Shown here piece after piece: positions 44,356 through 54,825 of a stretch of 64,000 bases of DNA. The stretch's first letter is position 1; every line of letters begins with the position of its first letter. The notes below the pieces were generated by a model. The model was not told the origin of the DNA. It searched no databases and was given only the letters and a program-made list of their open reading frames with translations. Source of the stretch: Brasenia schreberi (Eukaryota; Streptophyta; Magnoliopsida; Nymphaeales; Cabombaceae); contig JAYKKT010000076.1 of the NCBI GenBank assembly GCA_036023115.1, forward strand, positions 620,001 to 684,000. The letters are read 5' to 3'. A program made the translations under genes and the position numbers.

Positions 44356-44474
44356 AGTACTCTATTTTCGAGTTTTTGTTTTTCCATTGTTTTTGGTTTT
44401 TCTTGTTTTTCGATTTTTTTGATTTTAAGCTTTTCAAATGTTTTTGTGTTTTTAGAAAAGGGATCTTCCGTCAT
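44274..44474 (-). CDS. Short basic ORF preceding Tat-5 pol
   Basis: 66 codons, MTEDPFSKNTKTFEKLK, then very Lys-rich, ending KIPKRFCT. Its ATG follows an acceptor-like CCCTTTGTAG|GT. It overlaps pol by 82 nt in the frame from which a -1 shift would enter pol. In Tat-6 an extra base stops it after seven codons. It may be the N-terminus of pol rather than a separate protein. Confidence 0.35.
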   Translation of the reverse strand: MTEDPFSKNTKTFEKLKIKKIEKQEKPKTMEKQKLENRVLCIVPKVLVLQKPKKSKIWKIPKRFCT

Positions 44475-44664
44475 ACCTACAAAGGGAAAACACTACGGGT
44501 TAGACTCGGAATAGGAGATCTAAATCGTAGGTTTCTTCTAAAGCAGGTTTCGGGGCACCCTTGACCCAGGTGGTCATAGGGGGTGGCTCTGGCGGTATTC
44601 GGGGAGTATAGCCGATCCCATATCGGCTTGGATTGGCCCTAGGAAGAATGGGCTCTAGGAGACC

Positions 44665-46591
44665 CTAGTTCTGCGCCCCTAGACTTTTGTAGGGCGTGTA
44701 GCCCATGTTCAACAACATGTTCCATGACTTTTTGTTTTTTGAAAAAGTTTGATACAAGTCGTGGTCCTGGAACATGCTATTATCCATATTGTGCTCATAT
44801 GGCCTCTTGTCCAGGGGCTTTGGAAATAGGGAACGCTTGGATCGTCCTAGAAGGGTTAAGATCGGGAGGGGGCCTGCTTTGGGCGGCCCCTTCACATATA
44901 CAACCTTCCTAGGGTTGTTCGACATGAGCCGAGGTGGCTCGACCATAATTTGCCCCAGGTTAGCCTCATGGGCCTGGGAGCTTGATAAACAAGGGGAGTT
45001 TATGATCCCCTGAAGCTGTGGGTGACTCTCATCTAGGATCACTACGACCTGGTCCCTAAAAGGGATCTTGACACACCTGTGGAAGGTGGATGGCACAAAA
45101 CACAAACTGTGTATCCAGGGCCTTCCCAGCAACAGGTTATAATGGGGGTGGATGTCCAAGACATGGAACACCCCCGTGTGTTCGATCCCTCCTGTTTCCA
45201 TTGGGAGTTCGATGGATCCTAAAGGTCTAGACGCATTCCCATCGTATCCAGTGATAACGATGGGGCTTGGGTTCACTGAAGTCAAGGGGACTCCGATTTT
45301 ATACGCCACATGAAGTGGAAGGATGTTGAGCCCTCCTCCACCATCGACTAGGCACCTGTCCAAAGAGTGGTTGTTTAGAACCACCTCGATATGCAGGGCC
45401 TGGTTATGTGTTTCGTAGGGTCTATCTACATCATCTTCCGAGAAAGTGATGGGCGATTTTGCTCCTAATAAAGCCACTTGGGCAGACAAGGATTCCGGAC
45501 TTATGATCGAATCAACCTTGGCCCTTTCTAAAATTTTCTCTAACACAAGTCTATGCCTAGGCGAGGTTTTTATAAGCTCTAAGATAGACATGTGAATAGG
45601 AATCTTTGAAAGGTGGTTTTTGAAGTCATAAGGATTTAGGATGACTTTGTCCTTATCTGCTTTTGGCAGAACACTAGGGATACATGCTTTTGAGGGGCCA
45701 GGCACACTGACCACCTTTTGAGCACCTTGAAGGTGCGGGGGTTGATAGATCCTCCCGGATCTAGTGACTTCCCCCACGACCAGCCTAGGGTTCGCGCTAA
45801 ATTTGGCTCTGAGGATGAGCTGAGGAGAACCTTGGATTTTCAAACCTGGTTTTGATGGGGATTCCACTTTTGGTGGTCCCTGAATGACGACTTGGGCGGG
45901 CTTCTTGTACAGCACAAGAATGGGCGCACAAGTGGGTCGACCAGGTTCTGGTCTTTGCGCTAGTTCCTTATTAAAGGTGAGGGTACATACCTCCTTTCCT
46001 TTCCCACTGCCACTGGCGTGTTTGGGAAAGGGTTCTTTAAAGATAGCTTGAGGTGGCTCAGGTTCCGCAAGAGGGAGAAGCAGCGTTTGGTATCATGGCC
46101 TTTGAGCCGATGATACTTACAAAATCGGTTTAAATACCCCCCTTTGGAAGTGACTCCTTCGGGGATTATGGGAGTTCTATCATGCCCTAAGCAAGTAGGA
46201 GGTCTAGAATGTGATGGGGGTATACTCCTTCGGCTATCCTCTGACACAGGTTGCCCCAACGGAGTATACTCCCATTTTTCAACCGGTTTTTGAAAATTTC
46301 GCTCCCTCTTATTTTCTAATTTTTCGAAATTTTTGGAAGTGCCCGCCATGCCTGGATCTACCCGGACATTGGCGATTTTATGGGGCTTTGCCCCTTTGTC
46401 CATTGTGGGTAGCCCGTATGTGATGGGCTTTTCCAAATGGGTTTTGGAAACGGCACTTCCTTTCCATAATTGATCGTATGTCCCTTTTTGCAAGTGGGTT
46501 TCGAAAAGGGAGGCCTTTTTGATCAACTTATGGAAAGTTGAGATCTCATGGAGCGAGAGAAGGGTTTTTAATTCGTTTTTAAAGTTATCCA
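44665..46591 (-). pseudogene. Tat-5 gag-protease remnant
   Basis: The frame 45915 to 44665 (416 codons) carries the retropepsin: LEVVLNNHSLD-like lead, CLVDGGGGLNILPLHVAYKI and NLLLGRPWIHSL. Upstream (46526-45960) is gag with the zinc knuckle RFCKYHRLKGHDTKRCF. Compared with Tat-6, about 50 bp is deleted near 46070 and about 30 bp inserted near 46215, breaking the frame. Gag ends abruptly at 46591 at GTTATCCAGGA on the plus strand, where LTR sequence lacking its first 20 or so bases begins. Confidence 0.8.
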
Positions 46592-47086
46592 GGAGCCTCT
46601 TCGCCTCTTTCGGGGCTTGGAGTGGATCTTCTCGTGTGTCTAAGGCCTATGTATACAAATAGGGCGTGCCAGCTAGCTTACTTAAGCTAGCGAAGATATT
46701 TTTAACACTGACTTCTAAACGTGGCGACTGTGAGCAAGTAAGCTCTTGTCGTCGCAGACCTTCTTGCACCGATGCGCAAGGGTCAGTCTGTACGCTTTGC
46801 AAAAATCGAGTTTTGGAGAGAAAGTCTACGAAGCGGTTCGAGGTGTCTATTTCGGGTCTTTAAGATGCGGTTGCATGTTTTAGATCACGTGGATTTGCAC
46901 GTGCCTAAGTCTTTTCTTTTATCCCTTTTCGGGCCACCTAGTTTGTGTGTTATGAACACTCCACTACATGGGCGAATTCGAGCGGGGCTTGCTTTGATGC
47001 AATGTGCGTCCTACCTCGTGGTATGGTGTAGATGCAATGCAAACTCACGCTACTCCAAAGGGAAAACCCGAAATGTAAAGACAATA

Positions 47087-47166
47087 CTGAAGGGAAATAA
47101 CAGAAGGGAAATAACCGAAGGGAAATAACCGAAGGGAAATGACCGAAGGGAAATAACCGAAGGGAG
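47087..47166. repeat. 14-bp minisatellite in Tat-6 3' LTR
   Basis: Repeats of GAAGGGAAATAACC/A. Copy number differs from the partner LTR (58386-58452) and the Tat-5 LTR (36777-36833), so it is length-variable. Confidence 0.85.
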
Positions 47167-47216
47167 GTATGTATATAGCTTATGTATATGAGCCCTTACT
47201 CGGGTCTTGCAAATAA

Positions 47217-47670
47217 GAGCGAAGGCTCAATGTGGGTGCGTGCTTGAATTGAAAGACTTACACACACGACATGAAATTAAACCCAAATATAAATTGCAGT
47301 ATGGCCTTGACTAAAGTCTTGGGAATAAGAGCGAAGGCTCAATGTGTGTGAGAGTGCTTGAATTGAAAGACTACCCACACGACATAAATAAAACCCAAAT
47401 ATAACTGCAATAAGGCCTTTACTAAGGTCTTGGGAGTAAGAGCGAAGGCTCAATGTGTGTGAAAGTGTTTGAATTAAAAGACTTACTCACACGACATGAA
47501 ATGAAACCCAAATAGTATAGGTCGCCCCTTACTTGGGTCTTTCAAATAAGAGCGAAAGCTCAATGTGTGTGAGAGTGCTTGAATTGAAAGACTTACTCAC
47601 ACGACATGAAATGAAACCCAAATAGTATAGGTCGGCCCTTACTTGGGTCTTTCAACTAAGAGCGAAGGCT
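47217..47670 (-). repeat. Stem-loop repeat array in Tat-6 3' LTR, five units
   Basis: GAGC-loop-GCTC cores at 47217, 47329, 47440, 47550 and 47660, period about 110 bp. Loops are GAAG or GAAA while the four-base stems are unchanged. Confidence 0.87.
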
Positions 47671-48143
47671 CAATGTGTGTGAGTGCTTGAATTGAAAGAC
47701 AACGCACCCAACTTAAACAAAACCCTTCGAAAATGAAAGTATATATATACACTTATGTATTAGGGGTTGATTAGGCCCGTGTGTGTTCAAAATCGTGCAC
47801 GACTAAGAGAGTGCACGTGTGTGGTTGTGCCAAGCCACGTTATTACAAGCGGGGGGAGACTATGCTCCGTTATTACAACCCCGTATCAAATTGAATCTCA
47901 AGCAAGTGTACAACTAAAGACCGAGTTTAGACACTTACGAGTAGCTGGTCCGTAGAGGTCTTGCTTAAGCGTGGGCTTGGCCTTGGGCTGCAAACGGGAG
48001 CTCCGCGAAGATAGGTGATCAAAGGTGCTGGCCGGCTGCAAGTGGGGCACGGGATGGGTGCCTCAAAGGTGGCCGGTGGGAAGTGGATGTCGCCTCGAGG
48101 TGGGGGGTTAAAAGGGGCTAAATAAGTGGGTTTTTTAGGGTCA

Positions 48144-48632
48144 CTAGGGGAGTTGAGAGTTTAGGGAAACTGGACCTAAAGGAGGGTTTGTGGGAAGGCC
48201 GAATGGGACACCTAGGGGGAGGCCGAATGGGATATGATGGCTAGGCAATGGCCGGCAATTTGGGCTATGCTGGGTTCGGCTAAGTGAAAACGGTGGTGGC
48301 AAAAGGGCTGAGATGAGGATAGGGTAGGTGGCTAGGAGTGGAGAGGTGGAAGAGAAGGGCTTTGATGGAGTTAGGGTACTTACCGAATGGGGAGAGGCAG
48401 TGGAAGGCAATGAGAAGCAGGCGGGCAGGTGGGCTCTTGGCTGGTTCGGTTGGGTGAAGGTGGTGGCATCCGGCTGGGTAATGGTGGTGGATGGAAGAGG
48501 GAAGGTGGAGGTGCAGGTGGTGCCGGTGGAGAGTGGAGCAGTTGGGGAGTGGAGCAGGCGGACAGGTTGGAGAGTGGAGTCGGCTGGGCTGAGGTGAGGG
48601 CTCCCTTCGCTTTTTTCCAAACCCGCCCCCAA
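48144..48632 (-). other. Pro/Ser/Thr-rich open frame in Tat-6 3' LTR
   Basis: 162 codons starting MGAGLEKSEGSPHLSPADST just downstream of the TATA-like box on the sense strand. A donor-like CGGTAAGTAC (48383) lies inside it. The partner LTR keeps the frame (59918-59430) with a few changes. No known domain; coding status is unproven. Confidence 0.35.
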
Positions 48633-49856
48633 AGGGGAGGGGTTTAAATAGGGGATGGGTAGGTCGGTTAGGGCTGGGCTGAGGGTAGTGGTTAGGTGGT
48701 TTAGGTAGGGTGGTATGTAGATAAGGTGGGCTGGAAAGGGTTGGGCCAGATATTTTAAAACTAGGGGTTTGAGTAGATTGTGGGCTAAGGGTGGTTTAGG
48801 GGTTTAGGGCTAGGTTAGGTGGTTGGGTTTTAGGGTGAAGTTTAGTGAGCTAGGTTAGGTGATTAGGCTAGGTTTAGGGAAATTAATCTAGGTTTAGGGA
48901 AGGATTAGGGAAGTGGGTTAGGTGATTAGGTTGGGATTAGGCCGGGATTAGGGAAGTGGGTTAGGTGATTAGGCTGGGATTAGGGGTGGATTAGGGGTTT
49001 AGGCTAGGATTAGTCATTTTGGGTTAGGTTTAGGTGAGGGAGCTCCCTTAGCATGGCCCATAGACCTTGATCACCCCATGTTGGTGCAGCCCTAGGTTAG
49101 GTTTTAGCTAATTACAAGCTTAAACCCACTCAATTAGGCTAACCCACATGTTTAAACCCAAACTTGACACACAAGTCAAGCTTAATACAACACTCTTGAT
49201 ATTTTTCACCCCCACTCTCTCTCATGCCCAATATCCCACGTGAATTTCAAGTGGGCCCCACCTCCATTTATGAGAAGGTGATGTGGGCCATGGATATGGA
49301 TATTGGATTGGATCTCTGGATCCAAATCCAAATCCAAGTCCACATATGGGTTTGGATTGGGATCTGGATATATATGGTCCAGATCCAATCCAAACTGAAC
49401 TCTGACTCCTTCGAGCTGGGTTCGAAACGGATGATTCGTGCGGGGCCTGACAGCATCAGTACTCCGTCTGCGTTGGGTCTTCGCCAACATGGTCGTCCGC
49501 CTCCGTTTCTGCCTTCCGGAGATGACTTCAAATGCCAGGGTCTTGGACGTTCGAGATCCTGGGGTGTGAATCAGATACAAGAGTTGCTGTGCCGGGCTCG
49601 ACGTGTGCTCCGGTTCCGGGCTCTTTTTAGCTCTCCTGGTCCTGTCTTGATCGGGCCAAGCCGCTTCGGGGTTTCAAAACATGTTTTAAAAGGGTTTTAA
49701 AAGCTATATTGTACATTTTCGAAAGACAAAGTTTAAAACATATATACAGGGTTGCTTGGAAGGCTCCTGGGTTTCCAGACTCAAAATGGCCCTTTGGGGC
49801 TGCTTGTACAAAACCAGATTTGTTTAAGAAATTCGTGGGATTTCGGGGTGTTTACA

Positions 49857-51025
49857 GATGCCCCTCTTTGGCCTTGTCCAAATAGATTTGGATAAGGGCA
49901 AAGATGACAAACACCCCTTTTAATGTCTCCCTAGATCTAGCCACGAAGAATATGGGATCGTCCCACTTTGGCAAAATCTCAATTTACAAACTCTGGTAGG
50001 AGGAGATATCACGCCAAAGGGCTTGTACTATGGAATTTGGTCCTAAATGGGATCATGTTCATGCAAGTACCATGCGTGGAATGCAGATGACATGGGTGTG
50101 GTGCCAAGAGTGGCGACCTCCCAGAGACCAGATGTGGTCGGACTCTAGAGACTTACAAGGTCTATTGCTCCAGGTGAGCAACTCCTATGCTGTTCGATGT
50201 TCGGTTTTCAAAACTTATTTACAAAAGCTATTTACAAAAGGGACAACTGTCTTGAGCCTCGATCCTAAGGATCTCGAGCTCTTCGTGCTTGCCCTTGTTT
50301 GAGTCTTAACACTCGCTTATCTAGCGGAGGTTTTATAAGAAAACAAGCTTCATTTCAAATTCCTACGCCTTACTCGAAACGTCGAATTCTCAAACAAGAT
50401 GAAATTCAAGTAAGTAAATCCTATTTTTACTTTAGGATTCCTCGAAATGAACCATGCTTTAGCTTGGGATAAGTCAGGGATGGGAAAGAGATACCACGGT
50501 CCCTTCTGAAGCGTCCCGTGGTTTGAGGCATCGAAGGGGGAAAACTGCTCTTTTGAGCTTTTTTGGCCTCTTTTTCATTTTTTTCATCGAGGGTCTCCCT
50601 TTGGGAGTATTTTTTCTTTAATCCCTCTTTTTCATAAGAGAATCGATCTTTCTTTTAAATTCTGGTTTCTTTCTTTTGGAAAGAGACTTTGAATGGGAAA
50701 TTCCCTTTTGTTTTGGGCCTTTGTTTTCCTTTTGGAAGGAGAAGAGAAGAGGGGAGGACTTATCCCAAGCATAGACTCGATTCATTACAGATCAGCCTAT
50801 TTAGAAATAGCACGTACTACTTGCAAGTATCTTGCTATGTTGAACTAGGCCTTTCTTTGTTAGAGGAAGGATTTTGAAATGTAACCACGATTTTGAAAAC
50901 TCCACTCTTTCACAAGTGTGAATTCTCTCACTTAGGGTCACACGAGTTCGCCTTTGCACCTTATTCACATGTCTCAGGGCAGCTATCCCTATAAAATTTT
51001 TGAAAACTGGAATTTAATTAAGATC
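49857..51025 (-). other. Tat-6 polypurine tract and conserved 3' non-coding region
   Basis: The sense-strand tract CCAAAGAGGGGCATC directly precedes the LTR start TGTAAACACC. The remaining 1.15 kb lacks a long frame but is clearly conserved in Tat-4 and Tat-5, with CGACCTCCCAGAGACCAG, the CTCCCTTTGGGAG inverted repeat and a purine-rich AGGAGAAGAGAAGAGGGGAG. Confidence 0.72.
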
Positions 51026-54000
51026 CTACACATGATACTTCTTTAAGTATTGGATATTGATAGGATCTGCTAAATTCCTACCTTCTACATCGATCAACCA
51101 ATACGAATTGTTCGTAGTGGTTGCTCGTACAACATAGGGTCCATCCCAGTTGGGGCGCCACTTGCCTAGGGGGTGTGGGCCACGATGGTGGATGGTTTTC
51201 AAGACCAGATCTCCCACTTCAAAGTGGCGAGGTCTTATGTGTTTGCTATAATGTCGGGCTATCCTTTGCCGGTATGCACGAGCGTGATCCATGGCAAGGA
51301 GTCGCCTCTCATCTAGCAAATCTAGTTCGGCCATCCTAGCATGCTGAAACGTCTCTAGGGGGAGGTCGAGTGCTAGGGATGTATGGAATGAATGCAGTTG
51401 GGTATGAATGGGAAGAATGGAGTTTGTGCCATAGACCAATTCGAATGGTGTGGCATTCGTGGGAGTCCGGATGGAAGTCCTATAAGCCCATAAGGCTTCA
51501 TCCAGCTTCTCGTGCCACGTCCTACCCTTCTCTAAGGTTTTCTCAATAATACTAATGAGAGTCTTTTTTGTGGCTTCGGCTTGGCCGTTGCCTTGAGGGT
51601 AGTAGGGCGAAGAGAAGTGGTGAGTTATGCCATACGTGTTGCACAACTTGACCATCCGCTCATTCTTGAATGGGGTACCATTATCAGACACAAGGTCTCG
51701 TGGAACCCCAAATCGAGCCAAGATATTCCTCCGGATGAAAGCCACCACATGTTGCCCCATTACATTGGTTAGGGAAACGGCTTCCACCCACTTGGAGAAA
51801 TACTCCGTGGCTGCTAAAATAAAACGATGCCCATTCGAGGCCTTTGGAAATATTGGGCCTACAATGTCAAACGCCCACATGGTAAATGGCCAGGGCTTGA
51901 CCACGGAATGCAATGCAGATGAAGGGATATGAATGGCGTGCCCATGCACTTGACACGGATGACACTTCCTAACATGATCGTGACAATCCTTTTTCAGGGT
52001 GGACCAAAAATAGCCCCCTCTAAGTATTTTCATTGCCATCATGTTGGCATTAACATGACCTCCACATTCTCCATCGTGGAACTCATGCATTACTATCCTA
52101 GCCTCCTCTAGGTCGATACACCTAAGCAGAATGCCGATAAAACTCTTTTTGTATAAGACCACACCCAGAATGGTGTATCGGGTCGAAATCTTACGAATGA
52201 ATGCCTTATCTTTGGAAGTGGCATCCTCGGTGAATCCCCCATTTTCTAAAAATTGTTTTATGTCATAGAACCAGGGTTTTTCAATAGACTCTGGGTTGTT
52301 TTGGCAAATATCCAAGTCGTGTGTGGATGGATGGGGCGCTTGCCATATTTCCAAAGATCTAGTCCCTGAAATGGGATCGACCTTCAGGGCTGAACCCAAG
52401 GAGGAGAGGGCATCGGCGATGCCATTGTCCTCTCTTCCCACGTGTGTGAGCTTACACGACTGGAAGGATTGGACCAATCGAGTGGCCAACTCGTGATATG
52501 GAAGTAGTTTCTCATTACGTACTTGCCAAATTTTTAAAACCTGGTTTATGACAAGGTGCGAATCTCCAAAGACCTCGATGCATGATGCCCCTAGAGTTTT
52601 CGAAATCCTTAAGCCTTGTATGAGTGCTTCATACTCAGCTACGTTGTTGGAACATTCGAAATCTAAGCGGAATGCTATGGGAATCTCGCCCTTTTCAGGG
52701 GAGATTAGGATGACCCCAGCACCAGCCCCTCGTTGGTTTCGTGCCCCGTCGAAGTGCATCTTCCACACTTGGTTTTCGAAAGAATTTGCCAAAATGTGGT
52801 TTCGAAAGTGGTTTTGCAATATGCCTTCATCAGGCATTTCGACAAGAGTGGGATATGAGTCCTCTAAGGGGAATTCAGCCACGTAATCTGCTAGGGCTTG
52901 CCCCTTAATGGAGATCTGGTGATGGTATTTCAGGTCATACTCCATTAGAAGGAGTTGCCATTTGCCCAATCTACCCGTGAGAATGGGTTTTTCGAACAAG
53001 TGCTTGATTGGATCAAGCTTGGACACTATCCAGATCTTATGATCTAGGAAATAGTGTCTGAACTTCTGGCAGGCCAAGACTAGGGCCAAGCACGTCTTCT
53101 CCATGGCTTGATAATTTCGTTCATAAGCCAAGAGAGTTTTCGAAATATAGTAGATGGCATACTCCTTATGGGTGTCATCCTCGTATTGAGCCAACAGGGC
53201 TCCTAAAGCGTTTACATGCACGGAGATGTATAATAAAAGCGGTTTTCCTTGTTTTGGAGGATTCAAAACGGGGGGATTAACCAAGTATGCCTTCAGTCTC
53301 TCGAAGGACTTTTGGCATTCGTCATCCCATAAGAATTTCGTACGCTTCCTCAACAGTTTGTTGAAGGGTTCGCATCTAGTTGCCAGATTCGATATGAATC
53401 GGCGCACAGATTGTAATCGACCTTGGAGGCTACGGATTTGGGTGAGATTGGAGGGCGGAGCCATGTCTATGATGGCTCGACACTTAGAGGGGTCGACTTC
53501 TATTCCCCTTTGGCTCACCATAAAGCCTAGAAGTTCCCTGATTCTACCCCGAACACACATTTTTGAGGGTTTAGCTTTACTTTGTAAAGCCTAAGCCTTT
53601 CGAAAATCTTTTGTAAACATTCGATATGGGTGCATCGGGTTTTGGATTTCGCCAAGAGATCATCTACATACACTTCTACAAGCTCATGAATTTGATCATG
53701 GAAGATCGTGTTCATGGCTCGTTGGTATGTTGCGCCGGCATTTTTCAAACCAAAGGGCATGACTGTATAGCAGTACGTGCCCCATGGGGTTGTGAAGGTG
53801 GTCTTACCCTGATCTCGTGGACTTAGTTTGATTTGATTATAGCCTGAATAGCCATCCATGAATGAAAACATTTCATGATTTGCAGTACTATCGACTATCA
53901 AATCTATGTTTGGTAAAGGATAATTATCCTTTGGAGTGGCTTTATTCAGGTTTCTGAAATCGATGCATATTCGAATTTTCCCATTGGTTTTTCGAACCAC

Positions 54001-54660
54001 AACGATATTTGACAACCAATCAGAATACGCAATGGGTTTTATAAATCCGGCTTTTAGCAGATCTTCTAAACCCTCTTTGACTTGCGTGTGTACATTCGGT
54101 TGTATTTTCCTAAGCTTCTGCTTTATTGGTTTTACACCTACATCTAAGGGAAGGTGATGCTCGACTATGCTGGGATCTATGCCCGGCATGTCTTCATACG
54201 TCCATGCAAACACATCTAAATAGGTTTGTAGAAATGCAATGAATGCTAACTTTTCAGTTTCATGCAAGCATGCACCTATTTTGATGGTTTTGGGATTGGA
54301 ATCATCCCCTAGGTTCACCTCTACGAAATCTCCTCCTACTGATTGGGAAGGTCTTTCAAAATCGAGAATTCTATGAAATTCTGGGAGCTCAGAAGTGGGA
54401 TCTTCCTCAAGGGGATCCACTTCTGGGCTTTGATCATTCTCGTGGGCTATAGACCCGAGGGAACTTGATGCGTGGTTTTCAAAATGACCTGGTTTTGTAC
54501 TTGGATTTTCGAGTGATTTCGAAATTTTTGGTCTGGCTATGCAGACGACACTTCTTTCGAAATCCTTTTCTTTTGCCAAAGTCTTACCAGGAGCAGCTAT
54601 GTACAAAATCTTTTTGGTATTTTCTGAATTTTCGATTTTTTTTTGGCTTTTGTAAAACAA
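51026..54660 (-). pseudogene. Tat-6 pol: reverse transcriptase, two RNases H, integrase; one frameshift
   Basis: The first frame (54660-53527) holds DVFAWTYEDMPGIDP, ICIDFRNLNKATPKDNYPLP, MDGYSGYNQI and YVDDLLAKS. A single-base deletion near 53533 (AAGTTCCC against AAGCTTCCC in Tat-5) shifts into the second frame (53548-51026). This carries LLGFMVSQRGIEVDPSKC, the first RNase H, and the second archaeal-type RNase H (MHFDGARNQRGAGAG, NVAEYEAL). The integrase follows with a zinc-binding region (HEFHDGECGGHVNANMMAM, CHPCQVHGH), FDIVGPIFPKAS, VSDNGTPFKNE and GNGQAEATKKT (D, D, E all kept), and ends YLKKYHV. Apart from the one deletion the polyprotein is open. Confidence 0.88.
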
Positions 54661-54825
54661 GAACTTTGGGAACTATACAAAGCACTCTTTTTTCGAGTTT
54701 TTGTTTTTCCATTGTTTTTGGTTTTTCTTGTTTTTCTTTTTTTTTGATTTTAGGTTTTCAAATGTTTTTGGTATTTTTAGAAAAAGGGATCTTCCGTCAT
54801 ACCTACAAAGGGAAAACACTACGGG
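54661..54825 (-). other. Tat-6 gag-pol junction
   Basis: On the sense strand the gag-protease stop is followed by CCCTTTGTAG|GTATGACGG, which looks like a splice acceptor with an ATG directly after it, and then by a Lys-rich A-tract region. Ogre-type Tat elements are known to have an intron between protease and pol; this could be its decayed or working counterpart. Confidence 0.4.

Larger units (their letters stand above)
36271..46591 (-). mobile_element. Tat-5: gypsy element on the minus strand, 3' LTR and most of gag-pol
   Basis: It comprises an LTR (36271-39521), a 3' non-coding region, a broken integrase, an intact RT-RNase H frame, and protease and gag remnants, ending at 46591 within gag. 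Its 5' gag, PBS and 5' LTR are absent. The LTR that follows (46592 on) pairs with the LTR at 57876, not with this one, because those two are nearly identical while 36271-39521 is clearly more divergent. Confidence 0.8.
46592..49856 (-). repeat. Tat-6 3' LTR (3,265 bp, terminally truncated)
   Basis: Compared with the partner LTR it lacks TGTAGACGTGCGAAAATCCC at its outer end. In plus-strand order it holds the U5 hairpin (46672-46691), six to seven 14-bp GAAGGGAAATAACC repeats (47087-47166), a five-unit stem-loop array (47217-47670), donor-like sites (47938, 48383), a P/S/T-rich frame (48632-48144), a TATA-like TTTAAATAG (48643), a TTTAGGG-rich stretch (48660-49040) and the GGATC block (49290-49400). 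Confidence 0.88.

Noticed and set aside
46592..49856. The series LTR-internal-LTR-internal-LTR (36271-61167) as a tandem array made by unequal recombination sharing the middle LTR
   Set aside because: The middle LTR matches the right one almost perfectly but is clearly more divergent from the left one, so middle and right are a pair and the left belongs to another element.
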